From Roseibium album (GTDB lineage: Bacteria > Pseudomonadota > Alphaproteobacteria > Rhizobiales > Stappiaceae), in contig CXTY01000035.1 in NCBI GenBank assembly GCA_001404055.1, forward strand, positions 62,001-126,000: a DNA stretch of 64,000 nucleotides, read 5' to 3'. The position numbers and the translations under genes were made by a program. Below the pieces are notes generated by a model. That model had not been told where the DNA came from and ran no database searches. It saw only the letters and a program-made list of their open reading frames with translations. Shown piece after piece: positions 49,690-59,565 of the stretch. Position 1 is the stretch's first letter. Each line of letters opens with the position of its first letter.

Positions 49690-52044
49690 TTAAGCAGCCA
49701 GCTGTTCAGCCAATGGCAGCGTGAAGCTCACGGTCGTGCCTTTTTTGACTTCAGAATGAATGCTCAGTTTGCCGCCATGAAGCTCAACCAGTGAGCGGGC
49801 GATTGCCAGTCCCAGTCCAGAACCTTGATGGGTTTTGGTGAACTGGTTCTCCACTTGCACAAATGGCTTGGCAAGGCGCTCGATGTCCCTGTCTGAGATG
49901 CCAATCCCTGTGTCCGTAACTTCAAAGCGTAGCTTGTCACCACGTGGCCGAGCCTTGAGTGTAATCGTGCCGTTGTCAGGCGTGAATTTGACTGCGTTGG
50001 CGAGGAGATTGAGCAGGATCTGTTTCAGCGCCCGCTTGTCAGCATGAACGAGAGCATCATCTGAAACTTCGGAATTGACCGTGATGTTTTTCTCAGTTGC
50101 TGCGCCAGTGACGATCCGGCTGGCGTCCTCAGCGGCGTCAGATACACAGAGAACTTCCGTCTCTATGGTCATTTTTCCAGCTTCGATCTTGGACATGTCG
50201 AGAATGTCGTTGATCACGTTGAGCAGGTAAGTGCCGGAAGAGAAGATATCTTTGCAGTAGTCCGAATAACGGTCTGTGCCGAGTGGGCCAAACATTTCCT
50301 GGGTCATGATGTCCGAGAACCCGATGATGGCGTTCAAGGGTGTTCTGAGCTCATGGGAGATGTTTGCAAGGAATTCCGATTTGGCCTTGTTCGCATCTTC
50401 TGCACGGGTCTTTTCACCCTGGTACTTGTCGGCCATTTCAACAAGTTGACGCGCTTGAACTTCCAGGGTCTGACGAGATTTCTGCAAGTCAGTTACCGTT
50501 GCCTTTAGCCGTTTCTCCGAATCCAACAGCTTTTCTTCGTGGTTTTTCAGCGCGGTAATGTCGGTGCCAACGGATACAAAGCCACCATCCTTGGTGCGGC
50601 GTTCAGAAATCTGTAGCCAGCGACCATCTTCCAGTTGAGCTTCGTAGGAGCCCTCAGGAGCGCCGCCACGCTGACGGACGTCGACAGTCTGCGGTGAGAC
50701 TTCTGCATTGGAAGCTGCTGCCATAACCTCCTGATAAGGTGTTCCTGCCTTGATGACGGTGGTCGGAAGACTGTGAAGGGACTGATAGTTTGAGTTGCAG
50801 ATTACCAGCTCGTTCTTGGCGTTCCACAAAACAAAGGCTTCGGAAATCGTCTCGATTGCATCGCGCAGACGCAGATCTGCCATGCGGCTCTTTTCTGCGA
50901 GCTGGTGCTGTTCTGTTATGTCGATGCAGATGCCAATCAGATGAGGCTCTGCACGGCCTGGTTCCGATTGGATCTCACCGCGCGCGCGCAACCAGATCCA
51001 GCTGCCATCGGTATGGCGCATGCGGAAAGTTTCATCGACGAGAGTTTCACCGCTTTCAAGCAGATGTTCTGCGAGTCCCAACAGGTCAATGTCATCCGGA
51101 TGAGTGATATCGGCGACATCTGCAAAGCTCAGGATATCGTCCTTGGGTTCGCGCCCAAGCAACTCGTATAAAGACGACGACCAGAACATGCGGCCCCGGG
51201 AAAGGTCCCAGTCAAACAGCCCACACAAGCCGTGGGTCAGTGCTGTGTCGATACGGGCCCTTGTTGCGGCATACATATCGTCGGCCCGTTCGGCGCGCGT
51301 TGACTGACTGAAAAATCCATAAATGACTGCCAACAATACCAGGGAGGTTCCTACGAACAGGGTCACATTTGCTGAAAGGTCATCTCTCCAGTTGGCGTAA
51401 ATTGCGCTTTCAGGCTGAAGCACGGCAACCATTCCAAGGCGGCCGTCGAGATGGTGCACCGTTGCCAAGACCTGCTCGGAGCCGTCACTCGCGCCAAGGT
51501 TGGCGGGTACGGACAGAACGCCAGCACGCGCACCAAATACGGTTAGGGGCTGGGACGGGCCAATCAGGTCTGTAATCGGGCGGCTTTCAATATTTGGCTG
51601 GATTGGTGCCGAGGCGACAATTGTTCCTGACTGATCAGTTACAAGAAATACGCGATTTCTGCTCGTGGCGCCTGCGGGCAAACTGTCTGCGAGAATTCGT
51701 TTCAGTGTTGTCCTGTAACCGGCTTCAGGCAATATGCCTTCGGATGCGTTGAGGTTGCCGGCTACGACCGACGCCATCAAACTGAGCGTTGTTTGCGCGG
51801 CCATTTCGGTTTCGGAAAAGTCATCTGCAAGTTCACCGGCGCGAAATAGTGCCAGAACAATGATGAAGAGGATTGCAAGGCCGGGGATGGCGCGCCGCAT
51901 GACGTTGTCTGAGCGTGCTAGGCTGTCATGAAGCGAGCCGAGCAGGGATCGTAGCGTCAAGCTTTTGTTGCTTGCGCCCTTCTCAAGTTCAGACTCCTTC
52001 TCGCCGCGCCGCGAAGATGCGTCGCCAGCTAGTGCTTGCGCCAT
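49690..52044 (-). CDS. pleC: PAS-domain sensor histidine kinase, PleC-like
   Basis: A protein of 784 residues. A first membrane helix lies at about 52-68 and a second near 225-245, enclosing a periplasmic domain. Two PAS domains follow (about 270-385 and 390-505). A coiled linker leads to the HisKA domain with H564 in ISHELRTPLNAIIGFSDIM, the exact motif of PleC/DivJ/PdhS-type kinases. The ATPase domain has LLNLLANAVKFTPD, VTDTGIGIS and GSGLGLAIARSLV. In rhizobial relatives a PleC kinase/phosphatase of DivK lies beside glnE, as here, and helps set cell polarity. The symbol rests on this context and the HisKA motif. It converges on glnE with a 60-base gap. Confidence 0.72.
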   Translation of the reverse strand: MAQALAGDASSRRGEKESELEKGASNKSLTLRSLLGSLHDSLARSDNVMRRAIPGLAILFIIVLALFRAGELADDFSETEMAAQTTLSLMASVVAGNLNASEGILPEAGYRTTLKRILADSLPAGATSRNRVFLVTDQSGTIVASAPIQPNIESRPITDLIGPSQPLTVFGARAGVLSVPANLGASDGSEQVLATVHHLDGRLGMVAVLQPESAIYANWRDDLSANVTLFVGTSLVLLAVIYGFFSQSTRAERADDMYAATRARIDTALTHGLCGLFDWDLSRGRMFWSSSLYELLGREPKDDILSFADVADITHPDDIDLLGLAEHLLESGETLVDETFRMRHTDGSWIWLRARGEIQSEPGRAEPHLIGICIDITEQHQLAEKSRMADLRLRDAIETISEAFVLWNAKNELVICNSNYQSLHSLPTTVIKAGTPYQEVMAAASNAEVSPQTVDVRQRGGAPEGSYEAQLEDGRWLQISERRTKDGGFVSVGTDITALKNHEEKLLDSEKRLKATVTDLQKSRQTLEVQARQLVEMADKYQGEKTRAEDANKAKSEFLANISHELRTPLNAIIGFSDIMTQEMFGPLGTDRYSDYCKDIFSSGTYLLNVINDILDMSKIEAGKMTIETEVLCVSDAAEDASRIVTGAATEKNITVNSEVSDDALVHADKRALKQILLNLLANAVKFTPDNGTITLKARPRGDKLRFEVTDTGIGISDRDIERLAKPFVQVENQFTKTHQGSGLGLAIARSLVELHGGKLSIHSEVKKGTTVSFTLPLAEQLAA

Positions 52045-52201
52045 GGGAAGTGTGCCTCAGTAACCGCCGTGCCGGAGAGTCCTCCGAATCACTTCCATTT
52101 GAATCAAAACGACGGATGTTGTCCAGTCCCAGTGAAGAAGAAAATGGTTAATGGGAAGTTTGTTTTGTGCCGCTCTTTTCGAAGGCGGGCAGTATTGCGT
52201 A

Positions 52202-54847
52202 CTATTGCAGTGTCCTATCAACGATATCGCGACTGTCTCTTGATAGGTCTTCGCATGACGAAATTTTGAGAAGTGCAGCTTCAGCTAGGGCAGATCTCGT
52301 TGGCTCCAGCGCTCTCCAGGACCTGAAGCTGGTTAGAAGCCGGGATGCAACTTGCGGATTGCGTTTGTCAATGCTCAGGACTGCATCCGCTATAAACTCA
52401 AACCCTGCTCCATCCGGGCGTGCAAACTGGGTTGGATTTCCCGTGGCAAAGGACTGCAACAATGCGCGAACCCTGTTTGGGTTGGTGGCGTCGTAGAGGG
52501 GGTGTGACAGCAGGGCCCTGATATTTTGCAGGGTATCTTCTCCAGGTGCCGTGGCCTGCGTCATGAACCATTTGTCCAGTGCAAGTGAACTATCTGCATG
52601 CCGTTCCTGGAAGTCGGTCAGCGCAGCTTTCTTTTGTGGCAAGTTGTCGTGCACGAGCAAGGTCAAGGCGGCCAGGCGGTCAGTCATGTTGTCCGCTGAG
52701 GCAAACTTGTCCCAGACGATTTGGGCAGAATCGCCGTTTCCTGACATCGCGTAAAAATGAAGGGCTCGGTTTGACAAGGCCCGTTTGCCGGCCGAGGTTG
52801 CATCGGGTGAATAAATCCCACTGGGGGCGAGCTCACTCGCAAGACCCAGAAGATACGAGCCGTGTTGCCGCGCAATTGCATTTCTCAAGAGGGCGCGTGC
52901 TGCATGGATCGCATCAGGGTCAACATTTTTCCCGATTTCCTGGGCGATGTCTGCTTCGCTAGGTAGCGTCAGTGCTTGCGCCCGGAGTGCTGCGTCCAAA
53001 GATGTGTCTTTGATGACCGCACCAAAAATATCGATGACGTCCGGCGCAGGGTTGCACGTTTCCTCACTGCCAATGAGGGAGGTAAGCCGGACCAGATCCA
53101 GCATCGCCAGGGTTTGAACTGCCTGCCAGCGGTTGAAAGGGTCGCGGTCTTTTTCCGCAAGGAAAAGAAGTTCCCCTGCTTCCAGTTTCTGATTGAGGCG
53201 GACCGGAGCTGAAAATTCGCGAAGCAATGACAGTACTGGCATGGAAGCAATTTTTTCAAACGTCACATCCTGCCGCGTCTTTTCCAGTATCAGTACGTCT
53301 CCGGAGACGTTTGCACCTGTCGGCTTGCTGAACGTCATGTCTTCGCCATTTGGACCCAGAAGTCCGAAGCGAAGAGGAATGAGTGCTGGCTTGCTGGTCT
53401 TTTGCCCCGGCACAGGCGGAATTTCCTGCGAAAGGGAAACATGGAACGTTTTCCTATCGGGGTCGTATTCCGTATCCACGTTCACAAGCGGCGTTCCGGC
53501 TTGCTCATACCAAAGGGAAAAATGACTGAGGTCCGTCGAAGCGGCTTCTTCAAAACAGGTTAGAAACGCTTCAATTGTTGTCGCCTCACCATCGTGGCGT
53601 TCGAAATACAAATCCAGACCGGCACGAAATTTCTCCGCACCCAGGAGTGTCTTCAGCATGCGGACCACTTCGGCGCCCTTTTCATAGACGGTGGCCGTGT
53701 AGAAGTTATTGATTTCGTGATAAATTTTTGGACGAACCGGATGCGCGAGCGGACCAGCATCCTCAGGAAACTGATGTGACTTCAACAAGCGCACATCTGC
53801 AATGCGCTTGACAGGGCGCGACCGCATATCGGCGGAAAACTCCTGGTCACGAAAAACGGTCAGTCCTTCCTTGAGGCACAGTTGAAACCAGTCGCGACAG
53901 GTGATGCGATTGCCGGTCCAGTTATGGAAATATTCGTGTGCAATCACTGCCTCAATATTTGCGTAGTCTTGATCGGTGGCGGTATCCGCGTCGGCGAGAA
54001 CATATTTGTCGTTAAAGATATTGAGGCCTTTGTTTTCCATCGCCCCCATATTGAAATCCGACACGGCAACGATATTGAAGACCTCCAGGTCATATTCGCG
54101 GCCAAAGGCTTCCTCGTCCCACTTCATGGACCGCTTGAGTGAATCCATGGCCCAGTCGCACAAGCGCTCATTGCCGTGTTCGACATATATATTCAGCTCT
54201 ACTTCCGCACCGGAGGCTGTTGTGAAGCGGTCTGGAACCTGCGCCAGGTCGCCAGCGACGAGAGCGAACAGATAGGCAGGTTTTGGGTGTGGGTCGTGCC
54301 AGATGGCGTAGTGCCGCCCGGTGCCGGAAATCTCTCCGCTTTCGACGGGATTGCCGTTGCCAAGTAGAACAGGGCAGTCCGACTTTGCGGCTTCCAAACG
54401 TGTGGTATAGACAGCAAGAACATCCGGTCGGTCGAGAAAATAGGTGATGCGCCTAAAACCTTCAGCCTCGCACTGCGTGCAATATGTCCCGGATGAACGA
54501 TAAAGCCCCATCAATTTGGAGTTGGCATCCGGATTGATTTCCGTCTGGATTGTTAACTTGAAAGGTGCCGCCGGTGGGCTCGTGATCTCCAGTTTGTCGG
54601 CTGTCGCTTTAAAGTCGCTCTCTGCAAGCGCCTGTCCGTCCAGTTCCAGGCCGACAAGAACCAGTTCGTCTCCGTCCAGAATGAGCGGTATGCCTGGCTC
54701 TGTTTCTGCTGGCCTGTTGATTGTCAGGACCGCAGTGACTTTTGTGGCAGACGGGTCGAGGTGAATATCCAGATGAACGTCTTCGATGCGATAGACAGGT
54801 GCCTGATAATCTTCCAGCCGGATAGCCGGCGCCGTTTCAGATTGCAT
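52202..54847 (-). CDS. pepN: aminopeptidase N (M1 family)
   Basis: A protein of 881 residues with AGGAG before the ATG. The exopeptidase motif MGAMENKGLNIF and the zinc site H304-E305-x2-H308 in VIAHEYFHNWTGNRI, with E327 in LKEGLTVFRDQEF, are intact. An N-terminal beta domain and a C-terminal helical-repeat domain surround the catalytic core. The length and motifs match bacterial PepN. It removes N-terminal residues from peptides in the cytoplasm. It stops 157 bases upstream of the PleC-like gene on the same strand. Confidence 0.97.
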   Translation of the reverse strand: MQSETAPAIRLEDYQAPVYRIEDVHLDIHLDPSATKVTAVLTINRPAETEPGIPLILDGDELVLVGLELDGQALAESDFKATADKLEITSPPAAPFKLTIQTEINPDANSKLMGLYRSSGTYCTQCEAEGFRRITYFLDRPDVLAVYTTRLEAAKSDCPVLLGNGNPVESGEISGTGRHYAIWHDPHPKPAYLFALVAGDLAQVPDRFTTASGAEVELNIYVEHGNERLCDWAMDSLKRSMKWDEEAFGREYDLEVFNIVAVSDFNMGAMENKGLNIFNDKYVLADADTATDQDYANIEAVIAHEYFHNWTGNRITCRDWFQLCLKEGLTVFRDQEFSADMRSRPVKRIADVRLLKSHQFPEDAGPLAHPVRPKIYHEINNFYTATVYEKGAEVVRMLKTLLGAEKFRAGLDLYFERHDGEATTIEAFLTCFEEAASTDLSHFSLWYEQAGTPLVNVDTEYDPDRKTFHVSLSQEIPPVPGQKTSKPALIPLRFGLLGPNGEDMTFSKPTGANVSGDVLILEKTRQDVTFEKIASMPVLSLLREFSAPVRLNQKLEAGELLFLAEKDRDPFNRWQAVQTLAMLDLVRLTSLIGSEETCNPAPDVIDIFGAVIKDTSLDAALRAQALTLPSEADIAQEIGKNVDPDAIHAARALLRNAIARQHGSYLLGLASELAPSGIYSPDATSAGKRALSNRALHFYAMSGNGDSAQIVWDKFASADNMTDRLAALTLLVHDNLPQKKAALTDFQERHADSSLALDKWFMTQATAPGEDTLQNIRALLSHPLYDATNPNRVRALLQSFATGNPTQFARPDGAGFEFIADAVLSIDKRNPQVASRLLTSFRSWRALEPTRSALAEAALLKISSCEDLSRDSRDIVDRTLQ

Positions 54848-55003
54848 CGAAGTCTCCTGAAATTTCTATACGTAATCGGAATGCAGCGTTACGCAGGACT
54901 TAGCCGTTACCATGATCAGCGGACGTGGCAAAGTCCTGTTTCTGTGTAACTGCCAGCGGCCATCCTTTGCACGCAAAAGGAACCTGATTGCGCATTCAGG
55001 GTT

Positions 55004-55032
55004 TTGACCTTGGACATGGCATTGTCTATGTG
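55004..55032 (+). promoter_or_regulatory. possible promoter of the methyltransferase gene
   Basis: TTGACC (55004-55009) is followed after 17 bases by TATGTG (55027-55032), about 30 bases before the start codon. The -10 element is poor. Confidence 0.3.
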
Positions 55033-55063
55033 GAGGACGTTGTAAGTTACAGGAACCTTTTGA

Positions 55064-55561
55064 ATGAGCCGTTTGGACAGTTTTATCCGCCGCATGTCTT
55101 CCCAGAAAACTCTGCTTGAATATCTGGTCGACCAGGTCAACGAAGTTGAAGGTCCGGTCCTGGAACTGGGGCTCGGCAACGGCAGGACCTACGATCATCT
55201 GCGTGAAATTTATCCGGACAAGGAAATTTTTGTTTTTGATTTCGCGATGAACTGTCACCCGAGTTGTGCGCCTGACGCAGATCATATGATCCTGGGTGAT
55301 ATTCGCGATACGCTCGCATATTGCGGGCCTCGGGTGGGGGCAAAGGCGTCTTTTGCACATATTGACATCGGCTCGGCAGACCCGACCAATGACCTTGCAA
55401 TCGTTGGCTGGCTTGCGCCGCTTCTCAATGAGCGAATGGCGGTTGGTGGTTTTGTGCTGACAGCGTTGAAACTCGATTTGCCGAATTTCGAAACCTTGGA
55501 AAAGCCAGCAGGAATTCATCCTGGTCGCTACCACATCTACCGTAAAGCCTCTGAGGCCTGA
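55064..55561 (+). CDS. class I SAM-dependent methyltransferase, small
   Basis: A protein of 165 residues with AGGAACC upstream of the ATG. The SAM motif I is VLELGLGNGRTYDHLRE near residue 32. It is followed by EIFVFDFAMNCHP, a GDIRDTL segment (motif for the adenine) and FAHIDIGSADPTNDL. The protein is shorter than most of the family and lacks an evident substrate domain. The acceptor is unknown. It is followed after 29 bases by the CoA-transferase gene and may be co-transcribed. Confidence 0.82.
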   Translation: MSRLDSFIRRMSSQKTLLEYLVDQVNEVEGPVLELGLGNGRTYDHLREIYPDKEIFVFDFAMNCHPSCAPDADHMILGDIRDTLAYCGPRVGAKASFAHIDIGSADPTNDLAIVGWLAPLLNERMAVGGFVLTALKLDLPNFETLEKPAGIHPGRYHIYRKASEA

Positions 55562-55590
55562 TTAATCCGGCAACCACCAAGGACAAAATC

Positions 55591-56781
55591 ATGACCGCGC
55601 CGCTTAAAGGCATCAAGGTTATCGAGCTCGCTCGAATTCTCGCAGGCCCCTGGACCGGCCAGACCTTGGCGGATCTGGGCGCTGATGTGATCAAGGTGGA
55701 AAGCCCTCAGGGCGATGATACCAGGGGATGGGGGCCACCCTTTGTCAGGGATGAAGCAGGGCAGGATCGGGACGCGGCTTATTTTCATGCTTGCAACCGC
55801 GGCAAGCGCTCAATCACCGTCGACTTCAGAACAGAAGAAGGGCAGGACATTGTCCGCCAACTCGTGAAAGACGCAGATGTCCTGATCGAAAACTTCAAGG
55901 TAGGCGGTGTTGCCAAATATGGCCTCGATTACGAGAGCCTGAAAAAGGTCAACCCGAAACTGGTTTACTGTTCAATTACCGGGTTTGGTCAGGATGGTCC
56001 TTACGCCCATCGTGCCGGTTACGACTTCATGATCCAGGGCATGGGCGGGATCATGGATCTGACTGGCGATCCGGAGGGTGACCCGCAGAAGATTGGCGTT
56101 GCGTTTGCGGATGTTTTTACAGGTCTTTATGGCGTGGTCGGTGTTTTAGCAGCACTTCGACGGCGAGATGAAACCGGCGAAGGGGAGTGGGTCGACATGG
56201 CGCTTCTCGACGCCCAGGTCGGGGTGCTTGCCAATCAGGCACTCAACTACTTTGTCTCGGGAAAAACGCCAAAGAGGCTTGGCAACGCTCATCCAAATAT
56301 TGTGCCTTATCAGGTATTCCCCACAACGGACGGCCACCTGATCATCGCAGTTGGAAACGACGGGCAGTTTAGAAGGCTCTGTAGTGTGCTCGGACTGCCT
56401 GAGCTTGCTGATCAGCCAAAATTCGCAACCAATGCCGCCCGTGTTGCTGCGCGCACTGAACTGGTACCCATCCTGACCGCAGAAATCTCCACCAGGGCCC
56501 GAGATGATTTGCTCACAGCGCTGGAAATGGAAGGTGTCCCAGCGGGTCCTATCAACTCTGTGGAAGACGTATTCAACGATGAACAAGTGGGTCACCGGGC
56601 ATTGAAAGTCGATCTGCCTGCTGATGGCGTCGAAGGCGGAACGGTTGCCTCCGTACGTACGCCCATCAACTTCCTGAACGCGGAACTCGTTCTTGATCGC
56701 GCAGCACCATCTCTAGGGGAGCATACGCAGGAAATCCTGGCCGAACTTGGTATGACACCGGGAAACGAAAATAAAGGCTGA
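55591..56781 (+). CDS. CaiB/BaiF-type CoA transferase (class III)
   Basis: A protein of 396 residues with AAGGA upstream. It begins PLKGIKVIELARILAGPWTG, the class III start, and has LGADVIKVESPQGDDTRGWG, ACNRGKRSITVDF and YCSITGFGQDGPYAHRAGYD. The catalytic aspartate is expected in YDFMIQGMGG. The C-terminal NFLNAELVLDRAAPSLGEHT is typical. It moves CoA between carboxylic acids such as carnitine, formate/oxalate or succinate; the substrate is not readable. Confidence 0.93.
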   Translation: MTAPLKGIKVIELARILAGPWTGQTLADLGADVIKVESPQGDDTRGWGPPFVRDEAGQDRDAAYFHACNRGKRSITVDFRTEEGQDIVRQLVKDADVLIENFKVGGVAKYGLDYESLKKVNPKLVYCSITGFGQDGPYAHRAGYDFMIQGMGGIMDLTGDPEGDPQKIGVAFADVFTGLYGVVGVLAALRRRDETGEGEWVDMALLDAQVGVLANQALNYFVSGKTPKRLGNAHPNIVPYQVFPTTDGHLIIAVGNDGQFRRLCSVLGLPELADQPKFATNAARVAARTELVPILTAEISTRARDDLLTALEMEGVPAGPINSVEDVFNDEQVGHRALKVDLPADGVEGGTVASVRTPINFLNAELVLDRAAPSLGEHTQEILAELGMTPGNENKG

Positions 56782-56797
56782 TGACTGGGGCCCTGGC

Positions 56798-57391
56798 ATG
56801 GACGACACAGACTATTTGAAAGTTATTGAAACAGACGTTCTTTCGCAAAACTGGGGCACACTGACCAAGTACCGGATTAACTATTGCCGGAAGGATGGTG
56901 ATTGGCAGGAGCAGGTTCGCGAAGTCTATGATCGTGGCAATGGTGCGGTTTGCCTCCTCCACAATTCCGAAACAGACTGTGTTCTGCTGACCCGCCAATT
57001 CCGGCTGCCCGTTTGGCTGACCGGCCGCGACCCATTTTTGATAGAGGCACCGGCTGGACTTCTCGAAGGCGCGCATCCGAAAGAAAGGATACGTGAAGAG
57101 CTGGTGGAAGAGACCGGTTTCCAGGTGTCTGAACTGGAGCACCTTTATGATGTCCATATGAGCCCAGGCTCAGTCACGGAATATTTGGCGTTCTACTCAG
57201 GTACCTACCATATGAAGGATCAGATATCTGAAGGAGGCGGCAAAGAGGACGAGGGTGAAGACATTGAAGTTCTGCACATTCCTCTTAAAAAGGCCCTCGG
57301 CATGATCCGGAGCGGGGAAATCAGGGATTCCAAAACCATCATTCTTCTTCAGGAGCTGGCCTTGCGCAAACTGACGGACGACCTTAACTGA
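56798..57391 (+). CDS. nudK: NUDIX hydrolase, GDP-mannose pyrophosphatase type
   Basis: A protein of 197 residues. The NUDIX region IEAPAGLLEGAHPKERIREE runs on into LVEETGF. It departs from the textbook box in the way NudK does (the E. coli protein reads CIRKEAIEETGY at this place). Further NudK traits are DVHMSPGSVTEYLAFY, EDIEVLHIPLKKAL and MIRSGEIRDSKTI. NudK hydrolyses GDP-mannose and related nucleotide sugars to sugar phosphate and GMP. It lies 16 bases after the CoA-transferase gene. Confidence 0.88.
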   Translation: MDDTDYLKVIETDVLSQNWGTLTKYRINYCRKDGDWQEQVREVYDRGNGAVCLLHNSETDCVLLTRQFRLPVWLTGRDPFLIEAPAGLLEGAHPKERIREELVEETGFQVSELEHLYDVHMSPGSVTEYLAFYSGTYHMKDQISEGGGKEDEGEDIEVLHIPLKKALGMIRSGEIRDSKTIILLQELALRKLTDDLN

Positions 57392-57495
57392 TCAGGTCGT
57401 CCCGTGAGTTTTTGCAGCAGTCAACCTAATTGCCATAATTTGACGCCAACTCTTTGGCAGGTAAGCTGAACGAGTTGATATGAGGACCATGCCTG

Positions 57496-59376
57496 ATGAA
57501 GAAACGGAACCGATCAGGTCGCCGTATTATTCTGCCGCTCACAACTGTTGTCGGGCTCGGATTTGGCGCGTTTGTCGCGCTCGCAATCGCTCTGGTTCTT
57601 GCCCTGTCGGTCTCTGCAAATTTCCGCAACACGTTTTCATTGTTGAACGACAAGACCGTTTTGAGCACTCAGGCTCTTGAACAGCAGCTCACGACACATT
57701 TCGGGTCGGTCGAAAATGCTGTGGTGGGTCTAAAACCTTATTTTGACAATGGCACTCTTGGTTTCAACAACATCAGCCGCACTCTTGAAGATCTGTCGGT
57801 TGCTCTGGAGGCCAATCGCGACCTGACCATCGTTTCACTGACAGATGAGGATGGCCGCAGGGTTGGCGTATATCGGTCACCTTCGGGAAAAATATGGCAC
57901 ATTGACAGCGCCAAGCCACCACCTGGTCTGGATGCTCCGGATCTGCCCAAACTGACAATGACGAGCCCACCGACCTGGGGGCCCATTGTTGTGCACGAGG
58001 TCGGCTTGTTCTCCAATGTCTCTGTTCCCGTCGTGCAAAATGGCAAGCTCGTTGGTGCCTTGACGGCGGCGAGTTCAATGGACGACCTCACAGCGATCGT
58101 TTCGGCGCATGACGAGGGCCCGGACAACACCGTGTTCATCATTTCAAGTGATGGCGACCTGATCATGCATTCCGACATGGAGGAGATGCAGACAGGCGGT
58201 CGTCTTGAGGCAAAACTGCCGATGCCCTGGCAGACGGTTGGTGATCCGGTTCTGACGGCGATGATGGACGAGACAACGCTGGGTGAGTTTGAGAAAGCTG
58301 CCGAGCTTGGCGTGAGCGTTTCAATTGTCGACGCCAGTGAAGACGAATTTATTGTCATGAAGGCAGAAGTAGGTGGCTTCAGCGACAAACCCTGGACAAT
58401 TGGCCAGTATTATCGTGGTGCAACGGTATCCAGGGAAGTCCAGCGGCTTGCAGGGTCTATGTTTGTAGGCCTGGGCGCGCTGATCGTTTCCGTGCTTGTC
58501 GCGTTCTGGATCGGAAGAAGAGTAGCGCGGCCCTTGCGCAATCTCGCTGTTCAATCCAGGCGCATTGGCGAACTCTCGCTAAATGAAGTCGAACCGTTGC
58601 CGCGCAGCAGGGTCGCGGAGCTTGATCAGGTGGCTGTTGCCTTCAACTCCATGGTTGAGGGACTGAAGGCAATGAACACCTATGTACCGCGCTCCCTGTT
58701 CATCAAGCTGATGCGGCTCGGTGGCGGGAAAGCAGCAGAGGCCCGCGAAATGGACCTGACAATTCTATTTACGGACATTGTCGGGTTTACGGCCATCTCC
58801 GAGCATATGAGTGCCGAAGAAACAGCCGGTCTGCTGAACAATCATTTCGCAATTTTGGTTGAAGCGGTTGAGGCTGAAGGCGGCACGGTGGACAAGTTTC
58901 TTGGCGATGGCATGCTGGCTTTCTGGGGTGCTCCTGATGAGCGACCAGACCATGCTGAGGCCGCAGTCAGAACGGCGCGCCGTATTGCTGTTGCCCAGCA
59001 CGATGCCAACCAGAAAGCCGAAGCAGAAGGTCGTCCTGTCATGCGGTTGCGCATGGGTATCCACTCAGGGCCAGCCGTTGTCGGCAATGTCGGTGCATTC
59101 GATCGCTGGAATTATACGGTCGTGGGAGACACAGTGAATGCTGCCGAACGGCTGCAGACACTGGGACGTGAAGCGGACGATGAACCGGAAGTCGTGATTC
59201 TCGCAAGCTCCGAAACAATCAACAGGCTACCGGGTGAAACGCACTACCGGCAGGTGGGTACGCATAGCTTGCGAGGCAGGCGCGGCAGCATGGAAGTGTT
59301 CCGGCTTGATCCCTTCTACAATTCAAAAATTTCTCAACATTCTGCAGAAAGCTTGCCTGTTTCGGCTGCCGAGTAG
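57496..59376 (+). CDS. membrane class III adenylate cyclase with Cache sensor
   Basis: A protein of 626 residues with GAGGA nine bases before the ATG. Membrane helices lie at about 15-40 and 320-340. Between them is a Cache-type periplasmic sensor with NRDLTIVSLTDEDGRRVGVY. A HAMP linker follows (about 340-395). The cyclase domain (about 420-600) has D427 in LFTDIVGFTAI and D471 in LGDGMLAFWG as metal ligands. It also has K467 in VDKFLGD, and the aspartate in VVGDTVNAAERL. The Lys/Asp pair favours ATP over GTP. It should make cAMP in response to an external signal. A perfect CRP-type site lies 58 bases after its stop (59435-59450). Confidence 0.92.
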   Translation: MKKRNRSGRRIILPLTTVVGLGFGAFVALAIALVLALSVSANFRNTFSLLNDKTVLSTQALEQQLTTHFGSVENAVVGLKPYFDNGTLGFNNISRTLEDLSVALEANRDLTIVSLTDEDGRRVGVYRSPSGKIWHIDSAKPPPGLDAPDLPKLTMTSPPTWGPIVVHEVGLFSNVSVPVVQNGKLVGALTAASSMDDLTAIVSAHDEGPDNTVFIISSDGDLIMHSDMEEMQTGGRLEAKLPMPWQTVGDPVLTAMMDETTLGEFEKAAELGVSVSIVDASEDEFIVMKAEVGGFSDKPWTIGQYYRGATVSREVQRLAGSMFVGLGALIVSVLVAFWIGRRVARPLRNLAVQSRRIGELSLNEVEPLPRSRVAELDQVAVAFNSMVEGLKAMNTYVPRSLFIKLMRLGGGKAAEAREMDLTILFTDIVGFTAISEHMSAEETAGLLNNHFAILVEAVEAEGGTVDKFLGDGMLAFWGAPDERPDHAEAAVRTARRIAVAQHDANQKAEAEGRPVMRLRMGIHSGPAVVGNVGAFDRWNYTVVGDTVNAAERLQTLGREADDEPEVVILASSETINRLPGETHYRQVGTHSLRGRRGSMEVFRLDPFYNSKISQHSAESLPVSAAE

Positions 59377-59434
59377 GACCTGGTGGACTACGCACTTCAC
59401 CAGGATATTGAACAAGAGAAAGAATTTCCGGAAG

Positions 59435-59450
59435 TGTGATCTACGTCACA
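59435..59450. promoter_or_regulatory. perfect CRP-type palindrome before the peptide-ABC operon
   Basis: TGTGA-TCTACG-TCACA matches the CRP consensus TGTGA-N6-TCACA at every fixed base. It lies in the gap after the adenylate-cyclase gene and is centred about 123 bases before the ABC gene's GTG. A cAMP-CRP-type activator is the expected binder. Confidence 0.7.
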
Positions 59451-59565
59451 GATCCAATTCTTCCATTTCTGCATTGCTATCGCCTCGCGAATTTGGTTGT
59501 CTTTCTGCAACAATGAGGGCTTATTAAGCCTCTCGCAGACAATCCTGCCGAGGAGGAAACGCGCA